Positions 10,450 to 25,446 are shown, counted from the first letter of the stretch. The stretch: 64,000 bases of DNA from Polyodon spathula (GCF_017654505.1 NC_054548.1:33121774-33185773); one strand, 5' to 3'. Made by a program: numbers and translations. The notes: a model not told the origin generated them from the letters alone.

Positions 10450-13400
10450 TACATTCATACGTTCTCGCCTGGAATTGGCGAAAGAATCAGAGGTCTTTGC
10501 AACCCCCTGCAGGTGAGGCAGGAAGTCGCTTTGTGGCAGTAGTTGTCGCCGTAATATTCTATATCTATGGTTGTCAGTAGGTAGATGCAGAGGCTGCGTC
10601 ATAGGGTAACGTACTCCCTAGCAACGCATGGACGCCATTCCACGGAGGGGAAACTAGATTTATGTCGATATAATTGGTGCTGTTTTTATTCTTCTTTAAC
10701 AAATAGCATAAATATTAAGTTTTCTAAACTGTCATTTATTTTTTTCTTCAATCTGCATAGTAGTAGTTTCTGCATGCGAGTTGTATTTGTAATTTAAATA
10801 ATATAGGCTACTTACTGATTACTAAAAAAAGCTATACTAATAATGTGCATCATCTCACATTTTAAATATTCTAATACACTTTACTGTGATCATGTGATTG
10901 TGGAGTTTTGCTTTTGTTGTCGTTGTTCCAATATATATGGTTGTTGCACCATTAAAAGATGTAACTTACACTTGATCACACAAGTGCTTGCAAGAATAAG
11001 TGGAAAACCCATTTGTTACTGTTGTTCCATAATTAAGGAATATACAACATAACCATTTTTTCCACTTATCGTAAGTAAAACTTGTGGCTCAACTATTTTT
11101 CACCAAAGGTCAACATGGTGGCGAAGGCTTTGAAAAATGTACTTGTGTAAGACTGCCAGCACATTCAGCATGTGCTGGTAGATGAATCAATACAGACTGC
11201 TTTAGATTGATTTCATTTTGCCCAGATGAAAGCTCTTTACCTTGATCACATAACATATGCATGCCACAAATTTTGTGTTTGGCGGGAGGACTGAGGCTCA
11301 GATTAGAAACAGTCAGCTGACAGCACTGCTTGTAGAAAAACAAAAACAAACACATGGCATCCAAACGGAAACAAATGTTATAAAACAAATTAGAAAACAA
11401 TTCATTACCGTCAGCCAATCAGCTTCCAGCTCTAGCGGGCACAGTTGGAATGCACCAACTGTGAATCAAATCTAAAATCAATCCACGCAAGTGCTGGCTT
11501 TCTTTTTGATTTTTTTTGTATCGTTTAAGCGTATCTAACATCTATTGGACAGTAAATACTAAACAAAGACACAATTTGTCCAAATAAGTCCTGTAAGTTA
11601 CCTGCAACTGCTGAGATCCAGTCGCAGACTGTCGGCTCGACTGGCGTCACAGACTCGGCATCTTTCAACAGCAACAAAGCGAGACGCGGAGAGTTTAGTA
11701 ATATTGCTCCATTTTTATATGTTTCACCCGTACATTCATATTGTACTGTTCTCATATACTCATATACACAAAGCTAATGAAATATCTACTTGCTGAAGCG
11801 GTTTTTAAAGCAATGCACTAGCAAAAGTCACAGGGCATTGATGTCAGCTCCCTAGCAACAAGTCTCCTATGTTGTGTATGGAGTCTTTCAGTGTAGTGGT
11901 TGGGCATTTGAGAAAGGAGAGGAAGATTCATGAAATTAATTGGAGACTGAAGTTGATGAGAAGCAATTACCTTTTGCTGTAGAATTAACACAGTGTATTG
12001 CTTTTTATATGAAAAATGACAAAAAACAGGTTGCATAGAGGATTTATACGGGACCCTGACGCCCCCGATTTAAAACGAGGGAGTGGTTGTACAGTATGTG
12101 TTAGCCTATTTATTTTTCTATTAGTCTCTCGCTATATCGCGGCCCTCAATATATAGAGAATTTGTATTGAACCCTGATACCCACGATATATCTTTTGTGT
12201 GTATATGTGTGTGAGTGAGATTATATATATATATATATAGTGAAGGATTGGTTAGGAAACAAACTAAATGTGAAAGGGGAATGTAAACTAACTGGAGTGT
12301 AAACAAAGAAATTAAATAATGTAATGTCTTTGAGATTAAAACTAAAGATGGGGTTAATTGATTAACTACGAATTGATAATGGTGTGTTAAATAACAGACT
12401 AAAAGTAATTAAGACTGGTTTAAATAAACACTTCTTGTTTGGATGAGACCATACCTGGAGGCATTACGACCCAGTAGTGGTTACTGGAGTCAGGACCAAC
12501 TCCAGGTTTAGTCAGTAGGCTAATTAGGGGATTAATTAGTTATGTTTAAAAGGGTGTGAGTGTGTGTTTCGTGTGGGTGATAGTAGGAGTTTTGGTTCAG
12601 AGAGTTGGAGAATAAGTGGAGTATTGTGAAAATGGAAAACTGGAAAACAAACTATTGGAAAAGGTATTTGGATTACGATTTTGTTTGAGATTTGGTTTTG
12701 GTGACGAGGTAACAGGCTTAGTCTGCCTTGTTAGTAGTTAGGAACATCAACTGTTTAGATAGGGCCCGAGTTCTGGCCACGTCTATTAAGCCAATTGTGT
12801 GTCCAAATGGATCTTCTCCAAGTTTTTTTCTGTGCAAAACAAGACACAGACAACAGCGATCGCCACCTTGCATAGTCCACGATTCTCCTGAATGATGTCT
12901 ACGATTCTGCAATGAAAATAGGCAAGATATCTCGTGTAGTGTGTGTAGCTTGCAATCCCTGATCTACAGTGAGAAATCGTAGCTCAGTCGGTAAGTATGA
13001 GTGGCGCTGCCTCTCCCGATCGCAAAAATTGTGCAGTGTGAGCCCGGCTTTATAGACTTGTACTCTTTATTTAGTGGTAGTAAAGAGCAAATGGAAGCAG
13101 ATACGTTTGGTTGAAGCTTCAAAAAGAACAAGAATTGCTCTTCTGATGATCCAGAATGTCAGAGAGAAAAAAAACAGTAAAAGTACCAAACCGTCTGTTT
13201 CTGCCAAATACTTTGGCGTCATGTAATGCTAGTCCTGCACCGTACAACTGCATGATTTGAATTCTGCTGCTCTTCCAGGACTGAGCACATTTTAAAGTTT
13301 CATTTGTATTTAAATTTTCAGTGTCTTGTATTAAAATTAATAATACATGTCCCTAATCATTAACACCATAATTGCCATGTTCTGATTATTGATATCGATC

Positions 13401-13740
13401 GATAATATTAATAATAATTTCCATATCGCAATATCGTGGGATTAAAAAAAAATTAATGTATGCTTGCAGAGACATACTTTCTAATACTTTTACAAACGCA
13501 GTATAATCAAGATACAACAAACCTTATGCATACCAATCATTGTCAGTCTTCTAGGCAAATGCCGCACAAAGTATTATTTAATCATTTTATTCCATTGGTT
13601 GGTTTAGGTACGAAATGCTATTTGCATTCTGCATTAAGCACCATTGGACATCCGTTTTGTATTAATTTGAGAGATGCACATGCGTCAGTGGTTCATTACT
13701 TGAGCTATTGTTAATGTATTTTTAGAATGTAAAGAATGCC
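10450..13740. other. Intronic sequence without recognised genes
   Basis: Mostly AT-rich sequence with a short (TA)n at 12220-12240. Several frames of 60-100 codons occur on both strands, none with a recognisable domain. The stretch 12300-12720 has a moderately repetitive look but no element ends that I can pair. Confidence 0.4.
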
Positions 13741-13744
13741 AGCC

Positions 13745-14745
<1,001 letters not shown>

Positions 14746-14756
14746 TATGTATTGGT

Positions 14757-16275
<1,519 letters not shown>

Positions 16276-16686
16276 GTGTCATATATATAATTGTTTTTAC
16301 TTGTCAGTGCAGATACACAGAGCAGAACAGAGATGTGAGGAATAAAAATAAGTTCAGTGTCTCGGATTTACGTTCAACTTCTTTTTAGCATTTACAAACC
16401 GCTAAAAATACATTATTTAAAGTGATAAAGTCGGGGTACGTTTTTTATCTTCCAGTTCAAGTTCACATTGAATTTCTCTTCATCCAATCGTCTTACTACT
16501 TTGGAATTTTTTGTAGGTAATTAGTCACTCAATTTCATGGTTACAGCTGAGCATTTGTAAGTAAGCAAGATGGCTATTGATACTTAGTTTAAATTTGGAA
16601 GATGACTCAACATTGGATTACACAGTTAACAGAATGGAGAGTACTTCACAAAAGACTAGTTCAAGATCTGCAGTGAGCAAGACATG

Positions 16687-17235
16687 GAACTCCAGGTTTG
16701 TGTCTGCGGCTGGAGCAAGGTGATAACTGTCAGGGGTTTGAAGATGCATCAAGGGAGAATGAAATGCTTGAGGGAGAAGGCACAAAGGCCTCACATTGAT
16801 TAGTACTTCTTACGAAGTCGGTCGAATGAAATCCAGCGACAGGAAGCAAACCACGGTTTGCAGGATATCGCCACCCCTGTCATAGACGTGAGGAGGACTT
16901 GCGTGGATAGAAATAGTGATGAACCTAATGATCCTTGCGAACCCGTTCAGATGAACCAGCGTAAGAAAAAAACCTCAGCGAGCACAAGCCTGGTGTTAAA
17001 TGGCCAAGAGCTTGTATGAGAACTGTGTGGGACACTGCAAACACAGATCTCTGTTTTATTTTGGAAAGGTTAAGTGGAACAGTTGAAAAGAAGCTGGATA
17101 AATTTGGGGACATCATCTACGCATATGGAAGTGAGAGGTTTGGAGTTGAAAAAAGGAAGGAAAAAGTACAAACTATTCCTGGAAAGTCTAGTCGGCAGCA
17201 GGAGATTGAACACTTAGAGAAAGGAGGCAGCTGAG
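16687..17235 (+). pseudogene. LINE N-terminal zinc-finger region
   Basis: The frame starting at 16687 reads VCVCGWSKV..RGLKMHQGRMKC, a C-x-C...H-x4-C finger of the kind found at the N terminus of R2-type LINE proteins; these are thought to bind target DNA. It breaks soon after. The frame at 17016-17234 (MRTVWDTANTDLCFILERL, DKFGDIIYAYGSERFG) continues the N-terminal region before the reverse transcriptase. Confidence 0.6.
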
Positions 17236-17461
17236 GAAGCAATGGAGAAGAGCAGAACAAAGTCAGGAGGGACTGAATCTGTTACATGGTTCATAAAAGA
17301 TAAGCTTGAAACGTTGCACAGAGCTGAGCGCCTACAGAAATGCTACAAAAAGGATTGTGCGAGAACTAACTTTTATAAAGATCCATTCAAATTTGTAAAG
17401 AAGATATTCACCACTGAAAAATGGCACACTAAAAGGATCCAAGTTTGAGCTTCAGAGATAT

Positions 17462-18790
17462 TTGGAGGAAACACATGCAGATTCAAAAAGGCAGGAGCCT
17501 ATGTCAATTCCTTCAGATATACGACCTATCAATCCACCCAAATACCAAATGGAGTACTATGCACCTAAGTGGAAAGAAGTAGAGCAAGTTATGAAAAAAG
17601 TAAAGGCGTCATTATCTCCAGGACCTAATGGAGTTCTGTACAGCGTGTACAAGAGTGCTTCAGGAGTTCTACGAATCCTGTGGAAATTGATGAAAGTGAC
17701 ATGGGAAAAACAGGTTGTACCAAGAACATGGTGCCGAGCAGGTGGAGACTTTTATGCCAAAAGATTCTACAAGCATCAGTCAGTTTCGCCTATTTCCCTA
17801 TTAAACGTAGAAGGCAAGATTTTCTTCAGCATTATTATTCAGAGATTGTCAACATACCTATTAAAGAACTGCTTCATTGACACTTCAGTACAAAAAGCGG
17901 GCATTCCAGGTTTCCCAGGATGCTTAGAACACATCAGCATAATTTGGCAACAAATTAAATTGGCTAAAAGGGAGAGGAAGGAGCTTCATGTGACATTCCT
18001 GGATTTGGCTAATGCATATCGTTCAGTGCCACCTGAACTTCTTTGGGCATTTTTTCAGCGTACCGATGACAATAACAAATTTAGCGAAATCCAACTTTGG
18101 AGATTTACAATTTAGTTTTTCAACTTCAGAATTCAACACTACATGGCAATGCCTAGAAGTTGGAATAATGGCAGGATGTACCATTTCTCCACTGGCTTTT
18201 ACCATGGCAATGGAAGTAATTATAAGGGCATCAAAATGGGTAGTGGGGGGAGAGCACTTGGCTTCTGGAATGCGACTACTGCCAGTTCAAGCACACATGG
18301 ATGACATGACAACAATGACTACAACAGTAGCCTGCACCAATTGGTTAAATTTGCCCCATAACCGATAACGTTGAATGGGCACGAATGCAATTCAAGCCCA
18401 CTGAAAGGTTCTACATTAATGGCGAGGCAATGCCAACAGTGTCCGAGAAGCCAGTGAAAAGTCTAGGGAGGTGGTACGTTGGGGATTTACAGGACATGGT
18501 TCGTGTGGGAGAAGTTATACAACATACAGTGGAAGGGTTGAAGAGCATTGACAGTAGTGCTTTACCAGGCAAACTGAAACTGGTGCTTTCAGTTTGGTCT
18601 ACTGCCAAGACCTCTGTGGCCACTGACTGTGTATGAGGTTTCCTTGACAACAGTTGAGAAGCTGGAAGCTTTAATCAGTTCATATGTCAGGAAATGGTTG
18701 GGAGTTCCACGCTGCCTCAGTAGAGTGGGACTTTATGGTAAAGGAATACTGCAGCTACCAGTCTCTGCTCTAACCGAGGAGTTTAAGTGC
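17462..18790 (+). pseudogene. LINE reverse-transcriptase domain, frame-shifted
   Basis: Conserved blocks of a non-LTR reverse transcriptase appear in order: SLSPGPNGV near 17615, SPISLLNVEGKIFF near 17790, FLDLANAYRSVP near 18000, GIMAGCTISPLAFTMAMEV near 18165, and AHMDDMTTM near 18292 at the position of the catalytic YxDD box (histidine replaces the aromatic residue). The thumb follows at 18385-18636 (PTVSEKPVKSLGRWY, LPGKLKL) and near 18650-18780 (SYVRKWLGVPRCLS). At least three frame changes are needed to read it through. Confidence 0.75.
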
Positions 18791-19199
18791 ACCAAAGTCT
18801 GACTGGAAATGACATTAGTAGATTCACGTGACAAATGCGTAAGAGAGGCAGCACCTGTGTTGAAAATGGGCGGCAAAGAAAGCTGTGGAAGATGCTAAGG
18901 CTGCCCTTCGTATCGTGATATTATGGGGCAAGTTCAGTATGGAAGAGGGGGTCTTTGTCTCAGTTCGTCTCCTCCTACATGGCACAAGGCAACCCCAGCT
19001 CAATGGAGGAAGCTGGTATTCAACGAGGTGCAAAAGCAGGAGGAGAGGATCAGGTGTGTAAAGGCCATTTCCCAGGCCAAGCAGGGAGAAGGGATGAGAT
19101 GGGAGAGTGTGGAACAACACAAGCGGCTGGCAAGACCTATGGACAATGGAACAGAGCAGGATCAGTTTCCTCATCGGATCAACATATGATGTTCTCCCA

Positions 19200-19945
19200 T
19201 CACCACATAACCTAAACCTCTGGTTGGGTGAGGATCCCTCATGTTCTTTTCATCACTTGCAACATTAAGGCACATTTTGACAGGTCTTAGCCATTGGCGG
19301 TTTACTTGACGCAATGACCAGGTGCTGCAATGTTTGGCCTTAGCATTGGAAGACAAGCGTAACCTGACCAATACCCTTTCCTTTCTGTAATATTAGATTA
19401 GTTGTGCACCCCTTTTTTTCCTTAAATAAACGCCACCAGTTCCATCAAAGCATTACACACAAAAGATAATATTCCTCCGTCCAAGAGAGCAACCACCAAG
19501 GAAAGGTGTTAAAACCAAGCCTCGCCCAGGACAACTGGATGCTGGCAGATGTTGCTCAATTACTTATTTTTCCACCTGAGCATGCCACCACTAGCCTTCG
19601 ACCAGACATTTTCTTGTGGTCTGGATCAGCATGCCTTGTTTATCTGGTAGAGTTAACAGTGCCATGGGAGGATGCTGTGGATGAGGCGTATGAGAGGAAA
19701 AAAACTTTGGTTTGCTCAACTAGCTGCTGAAGCAAAACAGTGAGGATGGAGAGTCTGAGTTTACCCAGTGGAGGTGGGTTTTCGAGGATTTTACACAGGA
19801 TTCGAGGATTTCTACAACCTGGTTTCTCAGAGATGTCGGTTTCAGTGGCCAAGAGTTGCATTGCACAGTGAAGAACTTCTCTGAAGCAGCAGAAAGGAGC
19901 AGCAACTGGTTGTGGTTGAGACAGAAAGATTCTGGATGGGGATCT
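19200..19945 (+). pseudogene. LINE CCHC remnant and restriction-like endonuclease domain
   Basis: Near 19235 a frame reads GEDPSCSF and, after a one-base shift, LATLRHILTG, matching the CCHC motif of this LINE class with the second and last cysteines lost. At 19506-19730 comes FPPEHATTSLRPDIFLWSG and then VELTVPWEDAVDEAYERKK. RPD and ELTVPWE are the catalytic PD...E block of the restriction-like endonuclease that nicks target DNA. Pieces at 19760-19940 (VEVGFRGF, SEAAERSSNWLW in shifted frames) give the C terminus. Confidence 0.72.
19366..19427 (+). repeat. 60-bp block repeated at 21662
   Basis: ACCAATACCCTTTCCTTTCT and the following 40 bases recur almost unchanged at 21662-21722. Here the block lies in the LINE between the CCHC remnant and the endonuclease. 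Confidence 0.85.
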
Positions 19946-20440
19946 TAAGCACAATAGAAAGAAAACAAGGCTGATGCACTGGTAAGTAAGCTGGGCTGAG
20001 TTGAGTGGCAGATGGAGGGGGGTGATGCTGGGATGCCAGAATCATTGTTGAGCCCACTTGAGGTGTTGTGGGCTAGTCGACGAAACACTGAGGACAGAAG
20101 GTGACCACTTGAAGACCCCAAAGATGTACCCTGCTTAGCTCAACCCAGACAGTTGTCATGCTGATGCTCTGGGGAGACCGCACTGTTGTTGATCTCCAGA
20201 GCCAGCATTGCAGTCGTTGTGTGTGCTGATGTGCTGGAGAGGCAAAATAAGCTGATCCCTGGAGCCAGCATCACACTTCAGCAGTCAACACCAGGCAGAA
20301 TAGCGTCAGAGGAGGTTCATCATATCATTCTGTGCATGAAAGTAACAGAATTGGAATATACAGAGGGGATCTTGAACCATTCTCTATGCCTTCTTGTTCT
20401 GGTCACAGACTCCCCCGCTGACAAAGAATGCTTTTAGAAA

Positions 20441-22860
20441 GTGTCGTAAACTAACTGCTGGACAAGTGTTTTGTCTTTATCTATCACTGAATGAGTCATT
20501 TCGGCGCCAGTGGTATTTTGCTGAAGGCAACTTCCATACAATTCTGGGTGCCTTGACACCTAAGACGAGAACCAGTCATTGTCGTAAATCTAGCCAAGAG
20601 GAGGTGAAATAGCGGACCAATGGAGAAGAATAGTCCACGTCAGTGTTAGAACAACCAATGAAAAACATTTCACGTGGACTCAGGCACTGCCCAAAATAAC
20701 CAAACTAACCAATCACAGGGTTGAAGTGAGAATCACAAAAACTTGCTGACTTTCTAAATGCGGGCAAGCTGCTGCTTCCAGGGATGCTGCTGTTGCTGCT
20801 GCTTCCAAACGTGTGCTGTCCGCAAAGGAGGTGTGCACGAGGAGTGTCCACCCGCTAGAAGTGGCTTGGGGGAAAGAAATGGAAGCTACACTGCTCTGAA
20901 GAAAGTTTCTGAAGTCATGGGAGCACACATGCTCGAATTCACGGGAGAACAAAGGAAGAACCAATGTTCTGAATAACACCTAAAATCATTTTCTAAGGAC
21001 CCTGCCATCTGTCCTACGAGAGACTGAAACAGTAAACGGAAGCAAAGCTGTATAGAAGAATTGCAACCAGAATAAATTGAACTACATAACATTTCAATTG
21101 CAACACATTAGCTTAACGGAATTATGCCCAGCTAGAAAACTGTCGACAACAACTAATTCTGCAAGACCTGGAGATCAACAAGTTGATCTCCATTTGAAAA
21201 ACGATGCGTACAGCAAAGTGCCGCCTCCGTTGGAACTCCGGCTCAGAGAGCTGCAATGTTAATCAACACAGACTGACTTCTGTATATGGAAATCGATAAG
21301 TATTCAATATATCTAATATTAGATACTTTGACTCGAGAAAGTAACTGAAGCAAATGCTATCAAGTGAAGTGGAAACTGTTCTAGAAATAGAATATAACTT
21401 AATGTTTTGAGTGTGTAAGAAATGTGCAACTCAAAAGGAATTGCCTCGTAAATGCAGAGAATTTCATCATTGCCCCATATGAGTTAATTTGAATATATTA
21501 TCTGAGGTTGATAACATATTGGTTTGGTAAATCACATCTAAACTAAATTAACACGGTAAAATGTATTTGCTAAATTAGGTACTGGAATGTTGGATTCCTT
21601 TCTGAATGGGAAGTTGACTATAGAATCAGTGAACTGCTTATTACTATTCACGCATATCTCTAACCAATACCCTTTCCTTTCTGTAATATTAGATTAGTTG
21701 TGCACCCCTTTTTTTTCCTTAAACGCTTGTTTTATATTTCTGACACGTTGTGCGGGTGTCAATTCTACATGATATCACCGAACTATTATGGTATGTCTCA
21801 GTTATTAACATTTGGACTTTCTTAAACAGTGCACCTAGAGACTAATTTATATATAAATACATTGTATACCAAAGTCCCTACATCAGATGGAAAGAAACAC
21901 AAATGGATGGAGATGCAGATGGATCACTTTAGTTTACTGTAAAGCTACGTCTTAGTTGGTGCTTATCTTGGCAAGAGCCGAGTTCAAATCGCCATGATGT
22001 TTTTAACATCGGCTCTCATCTAATCTAAATCACCACAGCACACAAACTGGCAGTAATGAAAATGATGACCAGATTTCAAAATGTTACTGATGAAAACAGA
22101 GATGTGTTAGTTGAAAATCAGGAAAATGCTGCCACAAGAAAAAGAGTGATATAAATTTTCAAAAAGCTTAACTGGAAGAAAATGGAGGAAACATGAAAAT
22201 TCATCAAATACTAGTATAGCTGGTTGACAACATGATGGTATACTGTTTAGCAAAGAAAGGTATTTAAAGCGACACAATATGAAAGTTACATTTACTACAG
22301 TAGCCAAATGGAGTTCACAAAAACAAAACGTTTAGTGGCAAAACCAAAAGCATTAAGGGAAGTGGTCATGTGCTACTTTTCAAGCTATTGTAAACAGATA
22401 CAACTAATTATAGCAAATAAGTTACACCTACGTGTGCAATAAAAGGCCTGTAATTGTATCTCGGGCTCCTGTTGACATGGGTCGTCCACCTTCGGCCTTG
22501 TCATTTATCTTGCCGCAAGAGTTTATTTCTATTGTTGTTATTGATGTTCAATTGATTTTTTTAACTGCGTTTTGTCACGAGTAACATTTAAAAAGAAAAA
22601 AAATAATTTGTTTATGTTATGCTTGGGGGCGAGCAGTGATTAGTTTTAGTGAACTAGTTTTGCCGTAGTTAAGTCAGTTTTATTTGTAGCTTCTGTTGTT
22701 ATTGTGGACTATATGGCACTGTAGTTGCTGTTCTGTCTCAATGGTAGTGCTCTGTGTTTATTCATTTTTAGAAAGGGAAACAGTTTTCAAATGTGACAGT
22801 GCAGGTGCTGTGAAACTCGGGGAAAGAACAGAAATGCAGCACTGTGGCTGAAACACTTGA
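20441..22860. other. Intronic sequence, one LINE-related block, otherwise unrecognised
   Basis: Contains the second copy of the 60-base block at 21662-21722 and a short hairpin at 21171-21190 (GAGATCAAC, two bases, then its inverse). From 20630 to 21260 the composition is less AT-rich and a CTG-rich run lies near 20785. No element ends or protein domains recognised. Confidence 0.4.
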
Positions 22861-22864
22861 TATC

Positions 22865-23054
22865 AGTGGTCCTGGAGAGACCCTATCCTGCAGGTTTTCT
22901 AGGTGTCTTTGTTATCTGTGGCTAACGATCTGGAACACCTGTTAATCTTGACTAATTAAGCCAATAATTGGTGCAATTAAGTAACTGAGGACTCTGTTGA
23001 TATGAAAACAAGCAGGCCAAGTAGCTCTCCAGGACTGGGTTTGAAGACCACTGT
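22865..23054. mobile_element. hAT-like MITE (tentative)
   Basis: The block starts CAGTGGTCCTGGAGAG and ends CTCTCCAGGACTGGGTTTGAAGACCACTG, so the outermost CAGTGGTC and GACCACTG are inverted, as in many non-autonomous hAT elements. The flanking eight bases (CTTGATAT, TTTTATAG) match only partly, so a target duplication is not secure. Confidence 0.5.
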
Positions 23055-23056
23055 TT

Positions 23057-23252
23057 TATAGCTGTGGCTCTGTGTTCAGAAGGACCGTTTGGGACAGTTC
23101 AGGCTTTAACTCACAAAGCAATGCATTCTAATACATTTTACCTGTCTTAGGTACCATTCATTCCTTTAAGGGAAGCAGGACTATGCTTACCAGAATGCAT
23201 TGGGTTGTGAGCTGAAAAGCCTGAACAGTCCCGCTGAACACGGAGCCATATA
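23057..23252. mobile_element. Foldback element with about 70-bp inverted arms
   Basis: Positions 23057-23129 and 23192-23252 are inverted copies, sharing GGCTCTGTGTTCAG/CTGAACACGGAGCC, GACAGTTCAGGC/GCCTGAACAGTC and AATGCATTCT/AGAATGCATT. Only about 62 bases separate the arms, so the single strand would form a long hairpin. It directly abuts the hAT-like MITE. Confidence 0.75.
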
Positions 23253-23550
23253 GTCACCTTAGCAGAGTCGTTCTCGGCATGAGAAGGGATGTTGGTGTGG
23301 TTCAGTTGTGTGTACCATGTGAAAGATTTCTGGGGGCGCTCCTGGATCTGAAATTAATAACATACAGAAAGAAAGTCATACAGAAGAGAGCCTCCATATA
23401 GGCTACCTTGATTGATACATCCAATAGCTTGTGTTAATGAAGATCCTTGGCACTATTAGGCAAATGTTTTTCTGTATGTAAGCCTGTCTACACTATCTTT
23501 CAAACATCTTCACCTCTGGACATATCCCTGGTTCGGACCACACACTTTAA

Positions 23551-24110
23551 CCCTTAGCGGTCCATTTATTCAGCGCTTGTCAGGCGTGTCATTTTTTTTA
23601 GCATAAAACAGGTTTAAAAGGCATTTAATCGCCAAAGGACACTTAGTACTGCATCTCCAGGCAAACCCCACCCCTTCTTCACTGTATTTTTCACATACCT
23701 CTTTATAGTCGTGCATACCGTTAAAATGTGTGATCAGGAGAGGATTTATCACCAAACTCCTCAATAATGCAATCTAAGTCATTATTTTATTACTATAGCA
23801 TCTCCAAAACCTCTGTAAAGTTCTGTGATATTCTTTGAGTGCTGGATGCAGAAGCAGCTATCCTTTATATATGCCCGTATTATCTCTGTAGTGCATGGGG
23901 CTATGAGATACGCCCTTTTCTTTCGGCTTCATCCAGCTCCTATAGGTCTCACTTGGTCATTGAAAGATTTCCTCTGCTTTTTCCGGAGAAAAATGACTAG
24001 AGACCTGTGCTTTCACGTCTTTTTGATGATGTCTGACAGGTCCGACTTCGGACTGAAAAGGGAAAATTGTAATGCCGGACCTGGTCCGACATACATAGGG
24101 CAACAAAGGG
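23551..24110 (-). mobile_element. piggyBac-type MITE
   Basis: Flanked on both sides by TTAA (23547-23550 and 24111-24114), the piggyBac target duplication. The ends are CCCTTAGCGGTCC and, inverted, CCCTTTGTTGCCC. The left end with TTATTCAGCG matches the right end of the copy at 63301-63823, so this copy is in the opposite direction. No transposase is present; it depended on an enzyme from elsewhere. Confidence 0.82.
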
Positions 24111-24516
24111 TTAAGATAATGTCCATCATCTTTGATTTATTAGTGTTGTTTAAAAATCGTTACTTGTTGTTTTTGTTCACAAGTAGCACCTCATCTTAAA
24201 ATAATAATAATAATAATTTTTTTATTGGGTCTATATTCTGTGTAACTTCCATTTTTTTCTTTCTATGTCCTCTCTCTCTCCACAGCCTCTTACAGTAACT
24301 GTCTAAAATGCAAAACTACCTGTAGATATTTTCTGTTGAAACCATTTGAATGGCAAATGCTTAAACTGCATTCAGTACAATGCAAATCAAATAGGAAAAC
24401 ATTTTGTGACACATTAGTGATCCTCCTCACCCTTTTTAAACAGTTAGAATGCATATGCTGTCGCAGGTGGTCAGATGTGGTTTTGAATAAGCAAATCTGT
24501 AGGAGGGTTCTAACAT

Positions 24517-24625
24517 TTCCCAGAAGGAAATGTGATACCTTTTATTGGACTAACTAAATAATTATTCAAAAGCTTTCAAGAACTCAAAAGTCTCTTCTTC
24601 AGGTGAAAGTAGGAAAGAGAGATTG
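24517..24625 (-). repeat. Interspersed repeat fragment (hairpin plus TTAGTCCAATAAAAGGTATC)
   Basis: On the minus strand the block reads CACCTGAAGAAGAGACTTTT, a short stem-loop, then TTAGTCCAATAAAAGGTATC. This end sequence is familiar from repeated elements in many vertebrates. I recall it from Penelope-like or SINE 3' ends but cannot confirm which. Confidence 0.4.
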
Positions 24626-25266
24626 ATGTTTACATTTAAAGGTTGCATCAGAACTTTAATAACAAGGACCCATTTTGCATGTCATATGTATAAATTGCAC
24701 ATGTGGTACAGTACATGAAGAACGCTACTGAGAATGGCTATAAATAACAAACCAGACCCTTCAGCCATCCTTGCCTGTCGAATTACTTGGGGTAGCACAT
24801 AATAGTTTACTAATCAAATAGACAATTTACCTCAAACTGGTAGTCGACTAATCTAGGTCACATGAGTGTGAGGAACAGTAATAATGAGGCTCTTCGGTTC
24901 ACATCGATGACATCTTGGTTGTGGTTTCAGTTAACAAATTATATTTTAAAACATGAATTGCACGTCCCCCACATATTGCTGCAACAGTTTAAATAACATG
25001 CCTGTAACTTGTATTCAAGGCCTGTAGAGACATCAAGCATCTGAATTGCTTGCTTAATGATCAGTACATCATAGGGGCATGTTGCAGAGCCCTTTATCTT
25101 AACCAGGCACCACCTTAATGTCTTTTACAGTAGTGAGTACTTCCCAATCGGGGCATGCTTTGGATTTTTTATAGTTGTGAATTCCTCAATTTTATTTATC
25201 GCTGTTTTAAAGGAATTGAATTATCATTAATGACAATACCTTTTATGCAATTGGCTTCCTCTGTTC

Positions 25267-25340
25267 AGTGGTTCTCAAACTGTGGTTCATGACCCCAAAT
25301 CGGGTTGGGAATACCAGAGCAGTTTAAAAAAACTATTTTA
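25267..25340. repeat. Possible hAT element end
   Basis: CAGTGGTTCTCAAACTGTGG is the usual terminal sequence of many vertebrate hAT elements, followed by GACCCC. The matching opposite end is not found before or after the (ATT)n array at 25371, so only a fragment remains. Confidence 0.45.
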
Positions 25341-25370
25341 GTTTAAGAAACAGGTATGTTAATTTTCCAT

Positions 25371-25385
25371 TTATTTATTTATTTA

Positions 25386-25446
<61 letters not shown>

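Larger units (their letters stand above)
16620..20440 (+). mobile_element. LINE with restriction-like endonuclease (R2/NeSL-type layout), decayed
   Basis: A long non-LTR retrotransposon copy whose parts follow in order on the + strand: an N-terminal zinc finger, reverse transcriptase, a remnant of the CCHC motif, then a C-terminal PD-(D/E)XK-type endonuclease. The layout, single ORF with the endonuclease at the C terminus, is that of early-branching LINEs such as R2 and NeSL rather than the APE-type LINEs seen elsewhere in this window. Many stops and frameshifts interrupt it. The probable 3' untranslated part continues from about 19950 to about 20440, with no defined end. A second, 5'-truncated copy enters at 63906. 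Confidence 0.75.

Noticed and set aside
12718..12912. 64-codon minus-strand frame with cysteines and charged residues
   Set aside because: Considered as a transposase or zinc-finger fragment, but no motif could be assigned and no element ends flank it.
19640..20057. Overlapping minus-strand frames over the LINE 3' region
   Set aside because: They oppose the endonuclease-bearing + strand frame and show no domain.
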